Shown one piece after another: positions 23,080-35,330 of a stretch of DNA of 64,000 nucleotides. The position numbers and the translations under genes were made by a program. Source of the DNA: Myrica gale (Eukaryota > Streptophyta > Magnoliopsida > Fagales > Myricaceae); NCBI GenBank assembly GCA_963930655.1, contig OZ005603.1, positions 21,652,201 to 21,716,200 of the forward strand, written 5' to 3'. Under the pieces are notes generated by a model. The model had not been told where the DNA came from. It did not search any database and worked only from the letters and a program-made list of their open reading frames with translations. The number at the start of each line of letters is the position of its first letter. Position 1 is the stretch's first letter.

Positions 23080-25786
23080 TGCTAAATCATATGAGAGAAC
23101 ATGAAGAACAAATATAATTTCTTCTGCAACGATCTTCCAAACATCTTTCCCTACTTAATCAAGAACCACGTACATTGTTCTTCAATCTTTTACTCTATCT
23201 GGGTTCCCCTAATATGTATTCTTCTACGCGTTAGAAAACAAGCAATATGTTTTGGCATCAAGAACCATTTGTCGAACGGATGCTACGACACCTACGAAGG
23301 ACAACAGTGAGGATGCTACTGCTATCAATGTGTTTCCCCAAAATATTAGAATAGGCTTTGAGGGCTTGAAAGTTAAATTAGGAAATCTAGAGGAATGCAT
23401 CAAAATGCCCCAGAGAGTGCCAGAATATCTGCAAATTATGCTATGGTGACAATCGTAGACGACTGTTAGAATTTGAATAAGGGGATAAAGTACGTTCTTT
23501 GTGTTTTGTTTAATTCCGAGGATGAAATTATCTTTAAGTGGGGGAGTATGTCATACCCCAAGCTTTCGTTTAACATAACATGCATTTGTCTATGAAAAAT
23601 AAGTTTTGGTTAAGTATTGTATTAGTGAATAAGTATATTGACTTCGTGGTGATATGGAGATGAATTAGTACTTGATGTATTAGTTTCAAAACCTTGACTA
23701 GGGTCTAATTTAGTGAGATTTGGACTTCACAAGTGATCAATCTTTTATTCAGGATGTTGAGATGCACGTTTTGAGCCAATATATTTTTGTACCCTCATAG
23801 GAAGAGTTTTCATCAAAAATTGTTACATGTGATTTTTAGTCAACTAGTAGGTCGGGAGTTTATCCACAAGTTTATAGTTCAATTTTGGAGACATTATATT
23901 TTTTGAAAGCTAGTAGGACTTTTTATGAACATAGTTGGATAATTAACGAAACTTAGCAATTAAGACGTGAAGATAATTAGTTACTAAGTATTGGAAACTT
24001 TGTCACTAAGCTAGGTAATTTCGGCAGCCTTTGAGGATGACACTTAGCAGGGCTAGAAAGCACGATTAATCAATCTGGCTAAGAAGCAAGAGCTAGAACG
24101 CACGACGAAGCAAGGCTAAACCTAGGGAGCACGACGTGTCAAACACTAGGAGGATCGACAATGACTCTCAATGGCTACCTAGGAGAATTTCGACCAAAGC
24201 ATTGCCTTGTAGCTGATGTAGGTTACTGGATTTCGAGAGGAGGAGAAAGTAGCCTGGTGACTCGCCTAAGCTAGCCTAGAAAGGCCGGACATGTGTCGGA
24301 ATGCAACCAACCTTGTTTTCCTATAAATAGAGGTGAAAATCGACCTTTGAAGAGTACACCTTTCAGTTCGAATTTTGTGAGTTAATTCTTAAGAGCAATA
24401 GTGAAGTGAACTGTTAAAAAGATGAGGAAATAAATTAGAAAAGTTCGGCTACACTAGAGGTAAATTTTAACTTGGTTATCTTTGATTTTGATTCAAAAAT
24501 TTTCAAAAAGTTGTTCGAGAAATATCTTTTGTTTTCAAAATGATTCTTAAATCAATTGATTTTCTTGGTGTTCTTGATGAATAACAAGCTCGTGTTTTCA
24601 AAATGGTCTTATTTTTAAAGTTCGATTCGTTATTAAGGTGTTTTTCAAACTTTGATCAGTTCCTTTGTAAAATTCTTCAAGAACTATGTTTTTCAAATGA
24701 ATGGAAATATTCTTCGAATGTTCCTTGTGATTTTAAAACTCTATGTCATTTTAATTGTATCAAAATATTCATTATTTCTACATGAAGGTAAATTGGGTAT
24801 TAACTTTGAAATCTAGGTGTTGTTTTTTCTTCACAACACCTATCTTTTTCTTTTGAAAAATGTCAACTGTTTTCTATCTTGACAAATATGAGTTCCAAGT
24901 GAAGTTTAATAGTTAAGGAATGACATATCATGTAATGTGGAGCATTGACATGAGACATGCATACTTAACAAGTGATTTAAAGATGTGACAATACTGTGCA
25001 CAGGAGGATGTGAACCACATGTTGTGCTATCCTGGGCATAGCTCCGTCGTACGCGGAAAGGTCCGAAATAAGGATGCATTTTACTTTGGGAGTAATGTGG
25101 TATGCCGTATGCCAAATGTTCACTCTGCCCTAGTGAATCACTTTGAGAGTGATGCCGAAGGGTGGTGGTTGAAATTGGTAAGATCATCTTTATTTTGAGT
25201 CTTTTCCTTTATTTCATCTTATGTTATGTTGTTGAATCGATGAACTGGTTTCTTCAATGTCTTTATCTTATTATCTGCTATCTGTTGTACGAACCACTAG
25301 CTTTACTAGTCATTTGGACTCACTCGTTTTATGTTGTATCTTTAGCAGACGTTTAAGTTTTATCTAGGAGAATCGCTAAAAAAATAAGTCACGGTCAGCT
25401 TATTTTAGAGCTGAAGTTCCGCTTATGGGTGACTATAAATCTGAACGTGCTAATAGAAGGACATGGTCATCATTGGATTATCCTGAATCCAAACGATGAT
25501 CTCGACTATCTTAGCAAAGTGATACTGAAGAAGAGCACTAAGGTTTCTCCAGCCTTGTCTACCGTAGTTAGTTTTTGGTTGTAGTGTTCTTTATACATTT
25601 TGTAGTATGTATATAGAAAGAAGTTTGGTGCTCTTTTGTTTTACTACAGTATGAATAAAAGATCTTTGTTTATTACTTAGAAAAGCTGTTGATTTAACGA
25701 TCATTCAACTGACTGTAAACTCAGTTTAACAACGACGTCCAGTACTATAAGCAACACTAGAGGTCTTCACGTTTCGAGTTATTACG
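23080..25786 (+). mobile_element. Ty3 element remnant: internal scrap, polypurine tract and 3' LTR
   Basis: A 0.45-kb internal scrap (RTDATTPTKDNSEDATAINVF-like text near 23265-23330) is followed by a polypurine-type TTTAAGTGGGGGAGTA ending at 23548. The LTR starts TGTCATACCCCAAGC at 23549 and runs to about 25786 (2.24 kb), ending CGAGTTATTAC. It is the same family as 16002-18230. A TATA-like TATAAATAG is at 24323. The element is broken and mostly lost. Its LTR forms the left arm of a large inverted repeat with 25788-27777. Confidence 0.8.
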
Positions 25787-25787
25787 A

Positions 25788-27777
25788 GATAAGGCCAGAG
25801 AAACCCTAGTGCTCGCCTTCCGTATCACTTGACTCAGACAAGTCGAGATCATCGTTTGGATTCAGGATAATCCATTGATGACACCGTCCTTTTATTAGCA
25901 TCTCCAAATTTATAGTCACCCATAAGTGGAACTTCAGCTCCAAAATAAGCTGACCGTGACTTATTTCTTTTGTGAATTCTCCTAGATAAAACTCATACAA
26001 CTGCAAAAGATACAACATAAAACGAGTGAGTCCAAATTACTAGTAAAATTAGTGGTTCATACAACAGATAGCAAATAATAAGAAAAAGACATTGAAAAAA
26101 CCAAGTCATCAATTCAACAACATAACGGAAGATGAAATAAAGGAAAAGACAGAAAATAAAGCTGATCTTTCCAATTTCAACCACCACCCTTCGGCATCAC
26201 TCCCAAAGTGAATCACTGGGGAAGAGTGGACAATTGGCATGCGGCATTACTCCCAGAGTAAAAAAAGTCCTTATTTAGGATCTTTCTGTGCACGACGAAG
26301 CTATAGCTAGGATGCCACAACATGTGGTTCACATCCTCCAGTGCATAGTATTGTCACTTCTTCCCATTACTCGTTATGTATGCATGTTTCATATCAATGT
26401 CCCACATTACATGATATGTTATACCTTCACCATTAAATTTTCCTTGGAAAACATATTTTTCAAGATAGAAAATAATTGACATTTTTCAAAAGAAAAACAA
26501 CACCTCATTTCATAGTTAATACCCGATTAACCTTCATGTAGAAATATTGAATATTTTGACATAATCAAAATGATGTAGAGTTTTCAAATCACAAAGAACC
26601 TTCGAAGAATATTTCCAATCATTTTAAAAACATAGTTCATGAGGAATTTTGCAAAAAAAAATGATCAAAGTTTGAAAAACACCTTAACAATGAATCGAAC
26701 TTTAAAAAGGAGACTATTTTGAAAACACGAGCTTGTTATTCATCAAGAACACGAAGAACGCGAAGAACATCAATAGATGCAAGAATCATTTTGAAAACAT
26801 GAGAGATTTCTCAAACAACTTCTTGAAAACTTTTGAATGCTTTTGTATCAAAATCAAAGATAATCAAGCTAAACTTTACCTCTAGTGTAGCCGAACTTCT
26901 CTAAATTATTTCATCATCTTTCTCCCACTTCACTTAATTCTTGCTCTTAAGATTTATTTCATAAATTCAAACTGAAAGGTGTACTCTTCAATGGCCGTAT
27001 TTAGCCTCTATTTATCAGAAAACATGGCCGGTTGCATTCCGGCACATGTCAGGCCTATCTAGGCTAGCGTAGGAGAGTCACAAGGCTACTTTTTCTGCCC
27101 CCCCCCCCCGACATCTAGCAACCTACAGCAGCTACAAGGTAAAGTCATGGCTGAAATTCTCCAAAGTAGCCATGGCGAGTCATCGCCGATTCACCCCGAT
27201 GTTCAACACTTCGTGCCCTCTAGGTTTAGCCTTGCTTTCTCGTGCGTTCTAGTCTTGCTTCCTCATGCTTCTTAGCCTTGATTCCTCATTATTTCTAGCC
27301 TAGCTAAGTGTGTCTTCTGAGATTGTCAGAATTACCAAGCTTAGTGACTAATTTTCCATGACTTAGTTGCTAAGTTTGTCACGTCTTAATTGCTAAATTT
27401 CGTTAATTATCCAACAATGTTCACAAAACGTCCTACTAGCTTTCGAAAAATATAATGTCTTCAAAATGAACTATAAACTTGTGGATAAACTATCGACCTA
27501 CTAGTTGACTAAAAATCACATGTTGCGATTTTTGACGAAAACTCATCCTACTATCTTCCAACAATAAATTGGCTGAAAACGTGCATCTCAACATCCTGAA
27601 TAAAAGATTGGTTCACTTGTGAAGTCCAAGTCTCACTAAATCATACCCCAATCAAGATTTTGAAACTAATACATCAAGTACTAATTCATCTCTAAATCAC
27701 CACGAAATCAATTTACTTATTCACTAAACGTGCATCTCAACATGCATGTTATGTGAAACGAAAGCTCGGGGTATGAC
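25788..27777 (-). mobile_element. Second LTR of the TGTCATACCCC family, head-on to the first
   Basis: The plus strand reads as the reverse complement of 23549 to about 25559: GAGAAACCCTAGTGCTC at the left and ACGAAAGCTCGGGGTATGAC at the right end. It carries a degenerate dyad (26027-26043) and TACTCCCAGAGT units (26230). No target duplication is found. Partial copy. Confidence 0.82.
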
Positions 27778-27794
27778 TCTCTCTCTCTCTCTCG
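27777..27794. repeat. (CT)n microsatellite
   Basis: About nine CT units directly abut the LTR end. Further CT-rich stretches lie at 27820-27840. Confidence 0.85.
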
Positions 27795-28439
27795 TGTGAA
27801 TGACAGCTAAAATGAGCTCTGAAGCTCTCTCTCTCCCTCTATATACCCTTACCAACCTTAGTTAATATTCTGGTTAATTAACTCAAACCTACCCAGCTAA
27901 CCTAGTTCTAGGCCATAATTATCCCTAAAGTTAACTAAAAGAAGCTAACTCTCTCTATGGCCGAATTGGATGGCAAATGGGCAATACATGACAAGTGTCA
28001 AATTAGTTCTAACATAGGTAATAATTACAAGATTCTAAAATCATTCCAAAATATCCTCATTCCCTAAGCTTGCCTTGTGATCTCTTTTCCTTTACTAATT
28101 GGCTTATTTTTTACCCCAAGCCCACTTTTTTCCCACTTATAGGCCCACACATCCAGCCCATTATTACCCTCCTCTAAGGCCCTTTAAGCCCAACAAGCCT
28201 ACATTTAAGCTTAATTAATAATAAATAAAATTATTGAATCAATAACTTCAAATAATTAAGCTCTAATCTCACTAATTAAATTAAATCAAGGCTAAACCAA
28301 CATATTATCAGAGGGATTACAAATTAGTGAGCTTAAGCTCACTAATTCACAACTAAAATACTTTTAAGACAAATTCAGATTAAGCACTATTATTAGCCTA
28401 ATGCTTTACATATTTATAAGGGATGATAACAAATTTCAC
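27795..28439 (-). other. Probable LTR-type promoter fragment, unassigned
   Basis: On the minus strand several GGGCT/GGGCC motifs (28128-28205) are followed by GGGTATATAGAGGGAGAGAG (about 27830-27850). This is the order U3 motifs, TATA, GA-rich leader seen in the LTRs here. No terminal sequence was recognised and there is no coding potential. Confidence 0.35.
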
Positions 28440-29382
28440 CCTCAAACTATCATCTGATTCTCAAATATCCCTACAAACTTTAACTTGTTACAACTCATAC
28501 CCACAAACTATACTTCTCGTTGCGATATCATCCCCCAACCTGCCGGACTTGTTATCTCAAATGATTTCTGTTCCCCACAAACTTTAACTTGTTACAACTC
28601 ACCCCCACAAACTGTACTTCTCATTAAAATTTCATCCCCAAACCTGCAAGAGTTGTTATATCGAAAGGATTATGTCCCACGCGTACGACACCTAAACTTC
28701 TTCTTACCTTAAAAGAAAATTTTGACTAGCTCAATTTTACACAAGTTATCTTTTTTTCTGATAAAAAAATCAGCTAACTACATTTTATTTTTTGGGTCTA
28801 CGAATTGCTAAAAGCACATTAGAAGGCTATGAAGGACTCAAACGAGGGTAAATTTATCTTTTTAAGTATGGAGAAGGTCACGTATCCATTACGTGGGAAA
28901 TAAACTGTTCGACATAATAGCTCCAGCTGGTTGAGGGACGAAATCGTAACGAGATATATAGGTTATATTTGGTTTATGGTCTTGAAAAGGTTTTTTTATT
29001 TTAAAAATGTTTTCCAATCCAAACAAGATTTTTCACACAAAAATAACATTTCAATCTTCAATAAAATTTTCTAGCTAATCATTGGCCTCAATTTCAGTGA
29101 AAAACAACACAAAAACCCATAGAAACTCCTCTCACAAAAATCTTTTTTCCGAACATATTTTTTTACTCTCACATTCTTCAAGAGAATAAATTTCAAAAGC
29201 TTTCTTTTTTCAAACATCATTTCTATGCACCCCACTATTCACACAAAAACCTAAAAAAACATATCTCAACAAATTTTCTTAATCATCACAACAAAAAAGT
29301 TTTCAAAATCAATCCAAACATAGCCATAGTTAGTGGGGGTGACTTGTAACGAGTTAAAGTTTGTGTGGGTGTTTGAGAATCG
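28440..29382. mobile_element. Non-coding TIR element, truncated by a CACTA end
   Basis: The left side CTCAAATATCCCTACAAACTTTAACTTGTTACAACTC (28458-28494) is matched in inverse by 29335-29380 (GACTTGTAACGAGTTAAAGTTTGTGTGGG). The inner repeats at 28570-28650 are a second, offset copy of the same TIR text. The right TIR stops exactly where CACTACAAAAA begins at 29383, so the outer TIR bases are lost or lie elsewhere. No transposase frame. MULE-like non-autonomous element is the likeliest class. Confidence 0.6.
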
Positions 29383-31554
29383 CACTACAAAAAAATTGAC
29401 ATCAGGTGTAAGAATTTCGAATGTCAAAATACATTTTGGCAACAAATAATTTCTTTCTATGTCAAAATAAAAGTTTTGTTACACAAGGTGAGTCCAGAAT
29501 TACAAAACCGTCCGAATGTCCTTAAAAAACGTTCGTACGATAGTCAATGGTGATGAAAGGAAAAACGTCACATATTTGTGACTAAAAACATTTGTCAGCA
29601 TCTGCGAACGCGTCCAAAAGGTATGCGAAGCCGTACGCACATTGTTTGGGTGAGAAAACACAATTGTCACACATCAGTAACGCAGGTCAGACCGACACAA
29701 AAGCTGCACTCCCGTCCACAAGGTCTGATCATGACGTCCAAACTTCTGGGACAGTTCGCTCATGATTGACACGCGTCTATTTCATACGACCGTGGAGACC
29801 AGTTGTGCGCGTACGCATGGTTTCATATCATTCATAAAAGTATGGCTATAATTTCAGTTAATGGTAATACTCCACATAGCACGTTCCGGCCGTCTTCCCG
29901 TCTGCACTAACCCATCTCGTCCAAATGCCATAATTTCAAGATTTTACTAATCGTTCACGATTTGTAATTTAATGCTTAGGCTGATTGGTTCACGTGGAAA
30001 ATGGAACAGTCCACAAGGCATGAACGGCCCATCCGAATGGTGTGGACAGAGTTCAAAGATGAACGGATGACATTTGAACGTCATTTTCTAGTAGTATTAC
30101 ACCGTTTTCTCTCCTCTCTCTCTCTCTCGAACCTACATTCACGTTTCTCGTCCAACAATCTTACTTTTTCGTCCTATTTCCTGGAGTTCTTCGTATCGAG
30201 GTTCATCTCTTAGGTTTTTATTTACTCTTTTGGCATAAAAATCGTGTTGTTAAGTTATTTACGTAGAAATTTTCATAAAGGATTTCAAGCCACTACAGTT
30301 GTTTGATGACCAATATTTGTATTGATATGGATTACCTAATGTTGTAGGATTGTTTAGGCTATAATTTTGTGTTCTTTGGTGTTGATTTGAGATAGTTTTG
30401 GAGGTGGGAGTGAGGTCATCCCTGGCTGAGTTGACTCTGTCTTCTTCCCCATGACATGTCCGGACAGATAGCTTTAAATTTTCTATAGTTATTTTTCTAA
30501 ATGTTTCCGTTTTAAGAAAGTCGTGGGGATGTTATTAATGTGACGTGCGAACGGCTTTAGCTTTATACGCCGTCATTTAGTCTAAAGATGAATTTATTTT
30601 TTAGGAGTAGTATTGTTGCGAACACTTATTACAACATGCGTACGTTTGTTCCCTAACATTTTAATACCCATTCGGACGAGATATTTTTGCTTGCGGACGT
30701 TTGTCTGTTATACGCTGTCGTTTTGTATAGTATATATACACATGTTAAAAATTTATTTTTTAGGAGTATTTTTGTTGCGGACGGTTGTCTTAGCATGCAC
30801 ACGTCTATTCCTTAAAACTAGGTTGTTTCATTAGACGTTCTGACGGCTTCTATATGCATCTGGACGCTTGTTTGCATTAGACGACATTATTTTACTTGTG
30901 CGAACACTTTGTTACACCGTGTAGACGGTATTAATTGACGGTTTATTTGTTTTTGCCCTATTTTAAAGATTAAAAAATGTCTAAATGTCATCGTTCGTCA
31001 TCTTCCTCATTTGCAGAGACCACTACAGCAGGATCCTGAGAGTCAGGGGATTATGTGACGCGAGAGGAGTAGTTGGAGCAGCAACGGGTTGTGATACTCA
31101 GTCGATCAGTTATTGTAGAGCATGAGATCACCTTTGTTGACTTTGAGGAGTTGAAGTATATGGGATGGAGTATCGACGACATTATGGATGACCATGGTTG
31201 GATCAGGTATCTGAAGAGAGATGTCATAGCCTCTGTAGATCTGGTCCAGGAGTTCTACGCAGTACAGCTGGATGTCGAGGATATTGAGGCACTGTTATGG
31301 ACCGTCACTGTACGCGAGGTGACCTTTCAGTTGTAACCAGACATCCTAGAGGTATTTATGGGGCTGTAGACGCCGATTGGAGCATACCCTGCAGTGAAAA
31401 TAGGAAACAAGCCAAATGCGTAAGACATCTTTTGTACTTTCATGGGCCATGAGGTGGTGCTCATCGAATCCTTCATCAGACAGAACTACATGCTCCCTTT
31501 CTAGCGTATTATGCACCTCATCTTCGCCAACGACATCAAGCCGAGGGCTCACAC
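29383..31554 (+). mobile_element. CACTA-like element, 5' part
   Basis: It begins CACTACAAAAAAATTGACATC and is followed by about 1.5 kb of subterminal sequence rich in CGTTCGNACG/CGAACG variants (29505-29640 and 30540-30920), as in the CACTA relic ending at 15118. An ORF of the PF20167 type follows from about 30976. It is interrupted at 31555 by LTR DNA and resumes at 45574. A matching 3' terminus was not proven; the CACTA end at 56347 is a candidate but its flanks do not match. Confidence 0.65.
30976..31554 (+). pseudogene. PF20167-type plant transposon protein, N-terminal part
   Basis: Starting near MSKCHRSSSSSFAE (30976), the plus strand gives HEITFVDFEELKYMGWSIDD, EFYAVQLDVEDIE and VREVTFQL (31073-31336), then text around HLIFANDIKPRAH up to 31554. 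This is the pattern of the putative plant transposon protein domain (PF20167): an F..W start, an EFYA core, a VRG-like V.F step, and a NDIKPR/GKIHPR-like HPR block. Frame breaks are present. The remainder is at 45574-46157, beyond the inserted LTR block. The biochemical function of the family is unknown to me. Confidence 0.6.
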
Positions 31555-31784
31555 TGTGAGACCCCGAAAAATCAATACGTACTCCGTTGTAAGCTTAAGG
31601 ATTTGGTGATTTGTTTTGAATTAATGGAGGCCATGGTATGATCTAAATTTAATGAGCATTATGGAATATCAATGGATGAGGTCTAAATTTTAAGGTAGCC
31701 AATTTAAGTTGATAGATTAAATGTATTTCTTTTCTATATCCTTGATTAATTTTTGAAGGATTATGTTATGGACCATATTATTGG

Positions 31785-32290
31785 GCTATTAAGGTTTAAA
31801 TGGTTGGACTTAAAGCCTAAAAGAATGGGCTGAAAATGGACAGCCCAAGCTTGGCCGAAAATTAGGAATGATGGGCCTTGAAATTTAATCAAGTGGGCTG
31901 CCCAATTACATGTGATATTGGGCCCTTGAAGTTGTGATATTGGGCTGCTATAAGGCTTAGAGTATTAGGTGGATATTGGGCCTTTAAATGTATGCAATTG
32001 GGCTACCATGAAGATCAAGAAATTGGGCTTATGAATTAGAATTTAAGCTTGTGATGTTGGACCTTAGACCAATGATAATGGGCTGCCTTATTATATTGGG
32101 CTCTAAACTATGATGATGGGCTACCATTAAATTGTGTTAGGCTTTAAGGACCTAGGTCATGGGCCTAGTTTCAATGATTCATGATATTGGGCCTAACTAT
32201 AAGGATTGGTGTTATTGGGCTTGTGATTGGAATTAAGGTTTAGCCTAATGGGCCTTGAATTATGATGTTGGGTTAGCAAGCCCATTAAGT
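31785..32290 (+). promoter_or_regulatory. TGGGCY (site II-like) array, about 18 copies
   Basis: About 18 TGGGCT/TGGGCC hexamers on either strand, most in the form ATTGGGCT/ATTGGGCC, are spaced roughly 20-40 bp apart over 500 bp. Random sequence would give less than one. The array lies about 230 bp inside the LTR start and upstream of the GA-rich leader. Confidence 0.72.
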
Positions 32291-32519
32291 AACCATGAAC
32301 CCATTTAGTTGGATTTCAACCAAGTGAACTAGACTAGTTTTAAACCAAGGGAGACAAGGGAACATGAAGTGACATTGGCTAAAAAGTGAATTTTGGAAAA
32401 ACCCTCCCCCTTGGCCGAAATTTGGACTAAGCTCATGCTCCCTTGCTTTTTGGCTTTTCATTTCACACCCATCACACTCCCTTTTCACTTTATTGTGTCA
32501 CTTCACTTTATTTGAGTCA

Positions 32520-32755
32520 TTTTGGTCGACCAACACAAAGCCAAGACAAGAGAAACACAAAGCTAAAGAGAGAAAGGGAGAGGAGGAGAGAATCAAGGGT
32601 GAACCGAAAGTTTTGAACCAAGAAGTGAGGTTTTGAGCTTGAACCAAGAGGGAACTTGTGAGAGAGGAAGGAGAAGAAGGAAGAAGAAAAAGGAGGTAAA
32701 GAAAAGGAGAGGTCTTGCAAGGAAAAAGGAAGGGAAAGCAAGGAGACAACAAGGT
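32520..32755 (+). promoter_or_regulatory. GA-rich leader with conserved splice donor
   Basis: A purine-rich stretch (32530-32745) ends GACAACAAG|GTAAAGTCC. Equivalent junctions are at about 3979 and 48667 on the plus strand, and on the minus strand at about 8278, 38334 and 38514. Purine-rich exons ending in AAG|GTAA are typical of exon ends with splicing enhancers. That the LTR transcript is spliced here is an inference. Confidence 0.5.
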
Positions 32756-35085
32756 AAAGTCCGAATCTCACCATTTTTCCTTGTTGGCCGAACTCTTTGT
32801 GGTTGGATCTTGACATTTGTGACTTGATGTTGTTGGATCTTGAACTTAGAAACCCTAGGTTATGTGTAAATGTTAGATCTGGCCATGTATGCTTGAGATC
32901 TAAGTTTGAATGTTAAGGAAATACAAGAAATGAACAATGTATGTTAGATGAAGCTTAGGTCTAAACATGTGTATTGTTTGGTTGGTTATAAGTTGGATAT
33001 TCCCTAGATCTATGGTTTTTGATGTGTCTAAGGTATAGATATGATCATGTTGGTTGGATATGATGAAGGTATGGGATTAATGCATGCAAGTTAGGTTATA
33101 AAATGCAAAGGATATGCATGTTGTGATTTTTTTAACATGAAGGGTTGTGTTATTTGGATGATGGCCGAATATGGTATGCCCTAGATCTTCAAATATAATG
33201 TTGTTCAAGTTTAGATCTGATTATTGGTCATGATGTGTGTAAGTTTAGTAACCTTATGCATGAAAATTTACCATGAAATGTGAAGGATGCATGCAAAGCA
33301 AAAGAACCGAAGAAAAATCTAGTTGTGTTGTGATATTTTGGTGTTGACCGAATGATACAATGTGTGATATCTTGTGTTTGTGTCTTGATTTTAGATCCTA
33401 GGTTGTGAAATTGTTGAATGGAGGATGGGATCACCATTGGAGATGAAGTTGTAATTAAAGAACACATAAAATTGGTGTTGGCCGAATGTCATGAGGAAGA
33501 GAAACCCGAATTGCAAGCTTGTAACAATTGGAAATTAGGTTTGCTTGTGATGAATAGATAAAGTTAGGGTTGTGGCCAAACGGATTAAAAGATGTTAAGG
33601 CTTAGAGGATCGAGTTAAAAGGATTAACAAGCCTTGTGATGTTAAGCATGAATTAAGGATCCAATTGGGATGAATGAGCTTTGTCCGAAATTTATTGAAT
33701 GCAAGTGAAGTGTAATGGTAAGGATATGGATAGCAAGAGAACCTTGATCACATAAGGAGAAAATACAAACCCAAATCAAGGTTAATGTCTCGGGTTGATA
33801 GGTTTAATATCCAAGCCAAGAGTTGTTAATGGTTGAGGTTAGTGATTTATTCAGGTAAAGATTTAACCGAATTGAACACGAAGAAGGTGAAAACAGCAAC
33901 CTTACACGTATCGAAGGACAGTTTGTTACAAGTACTTTGGGGAATCAAGATTTTGGCCGAATGATCAAACCTAGGTCTTATGTTATAAGTCGTCTTACAC
34001 ATAAATAAACTCATGAATGATGTGGTTCAATGGTTCGGGTGGCATTAGTTAGTATGAATAACAGAGTCTAATGGTATCAAAGCTATGAATGGAAATTGCA
34101 AGTAAGATAATTAGGTGCTGGCCGAACCTTATGAGACAAAACGGAAGTCAAGTTGTAAGGATAGAAGAAGCCTTAACTATACTATGCGAATATGAAATAG
34201 AAGATGTAAACAGGTCAATCAGGCATGGGAAGTGATGAATTTAGAAACGATTAATCTTAATGCACGAAATGAAGGAAATAGTTAAACTTGAATCTTAGTA
34301 CGATTAGCTTGCTGATTAGAGTTCTAAGTAAGAATGGAAATAAATTACAATGGAGATAAGTGATTAGATAATCTAAGCTTTAATCAGTAGCTGAAATTGG
34401 AGGAATGAATGAGGATTTGAGTGATCGAGAGATTTGTAGTATTAAGAAGTTAATGTATAATTTCACATAAAGTTTCAGATATGAACTTTGAAACTAAGAT
34501 GGTATATGATACGTTGTATGCTCTGTTGGGAACCAGTTGATGGAAGTATAAGGTTAAGAAGTGGACAAGCAGAGAAGTCGTGCGATGTGTCGACACCCTG
34601 GTCCTATGTGACGACACCATCAACATTAGGTTTCCTTAAACAGTTCATAGAACCGAAGCGTATCGATATTCTTTATCTGATACTCAGTATATTGAGAAAG
34701 AAACCTATTCTTTGTAGGCAAAGAGCCAAGTGAGAACCGAGAAGATTGCAAGGAGTACTGTAAGTGAACTCTAAACCGATTTGGAAAACTGGAATGATAC
34801 ACTGCATGTTTTATTGTGCATGGCAAGATGTTTTTAATACATATGAAATGTATTGCATAAAGAATGTTTCAAGTACGCATGATGTTTCGAACATGTCATA
34901 GCATGATCATTTGCATGAACGCATGAGAGACGTTTTGATGCAAATGAAATTACGATGTTTTCAGGAGTAGCATGGCATGTTCATTTCATAGAAACATGAA
35001 AAGTTGTTTTATGCAAATGAAAGAGAATTTATGTTACGATTAAGCCCGGAGGCTTTGGTTGAACACGTACTAAGTTAAGTGAGGT

Positions 35086-35330
35086 TCAACATCCATGCCG
35101 AGGGACGTTGTTCATGAAGGATGGATGGATGGAACCTGAGACATCCATGCCGAGGGACGTTGTTTGTGAAGGATGGATGGATGGACGCCCATACCGAGGG
35201 ACGTTGTTCGTGAAGGATGGGTTAGTCCGTGAGGTATGTGCAAGCACACCGAGGAACGTTGCTCGAGAAGGTGTGGCACCTCCAAGGGTCATGTCTAGCC
35301 ACTGAAGGACGAATGCGAGAAGGTGTGCTA
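35086..35330 (+). repeat. Minisatellite-like tandem repeats inside the LTR
   Basis: Units of the form CCGAGGGACGTTGTTCGTGA followed by AGGATGG recur at about 35098, 35151, 35197 and, more diverged, 35250 and 35305, with spacing of about 46-55 bp. The family members at 10400, 51240, 6600 and 36700 have fewer or differently spaced units. Confidence 0.7.

Noticed and set aside
35086-35330. Regular repeats resembling a CRISPR-like array
   Set aside because: Units are imperfect, spacers are not unique, it lies inside a plant LTR and recurs in sister copies; it is a minisatellite.
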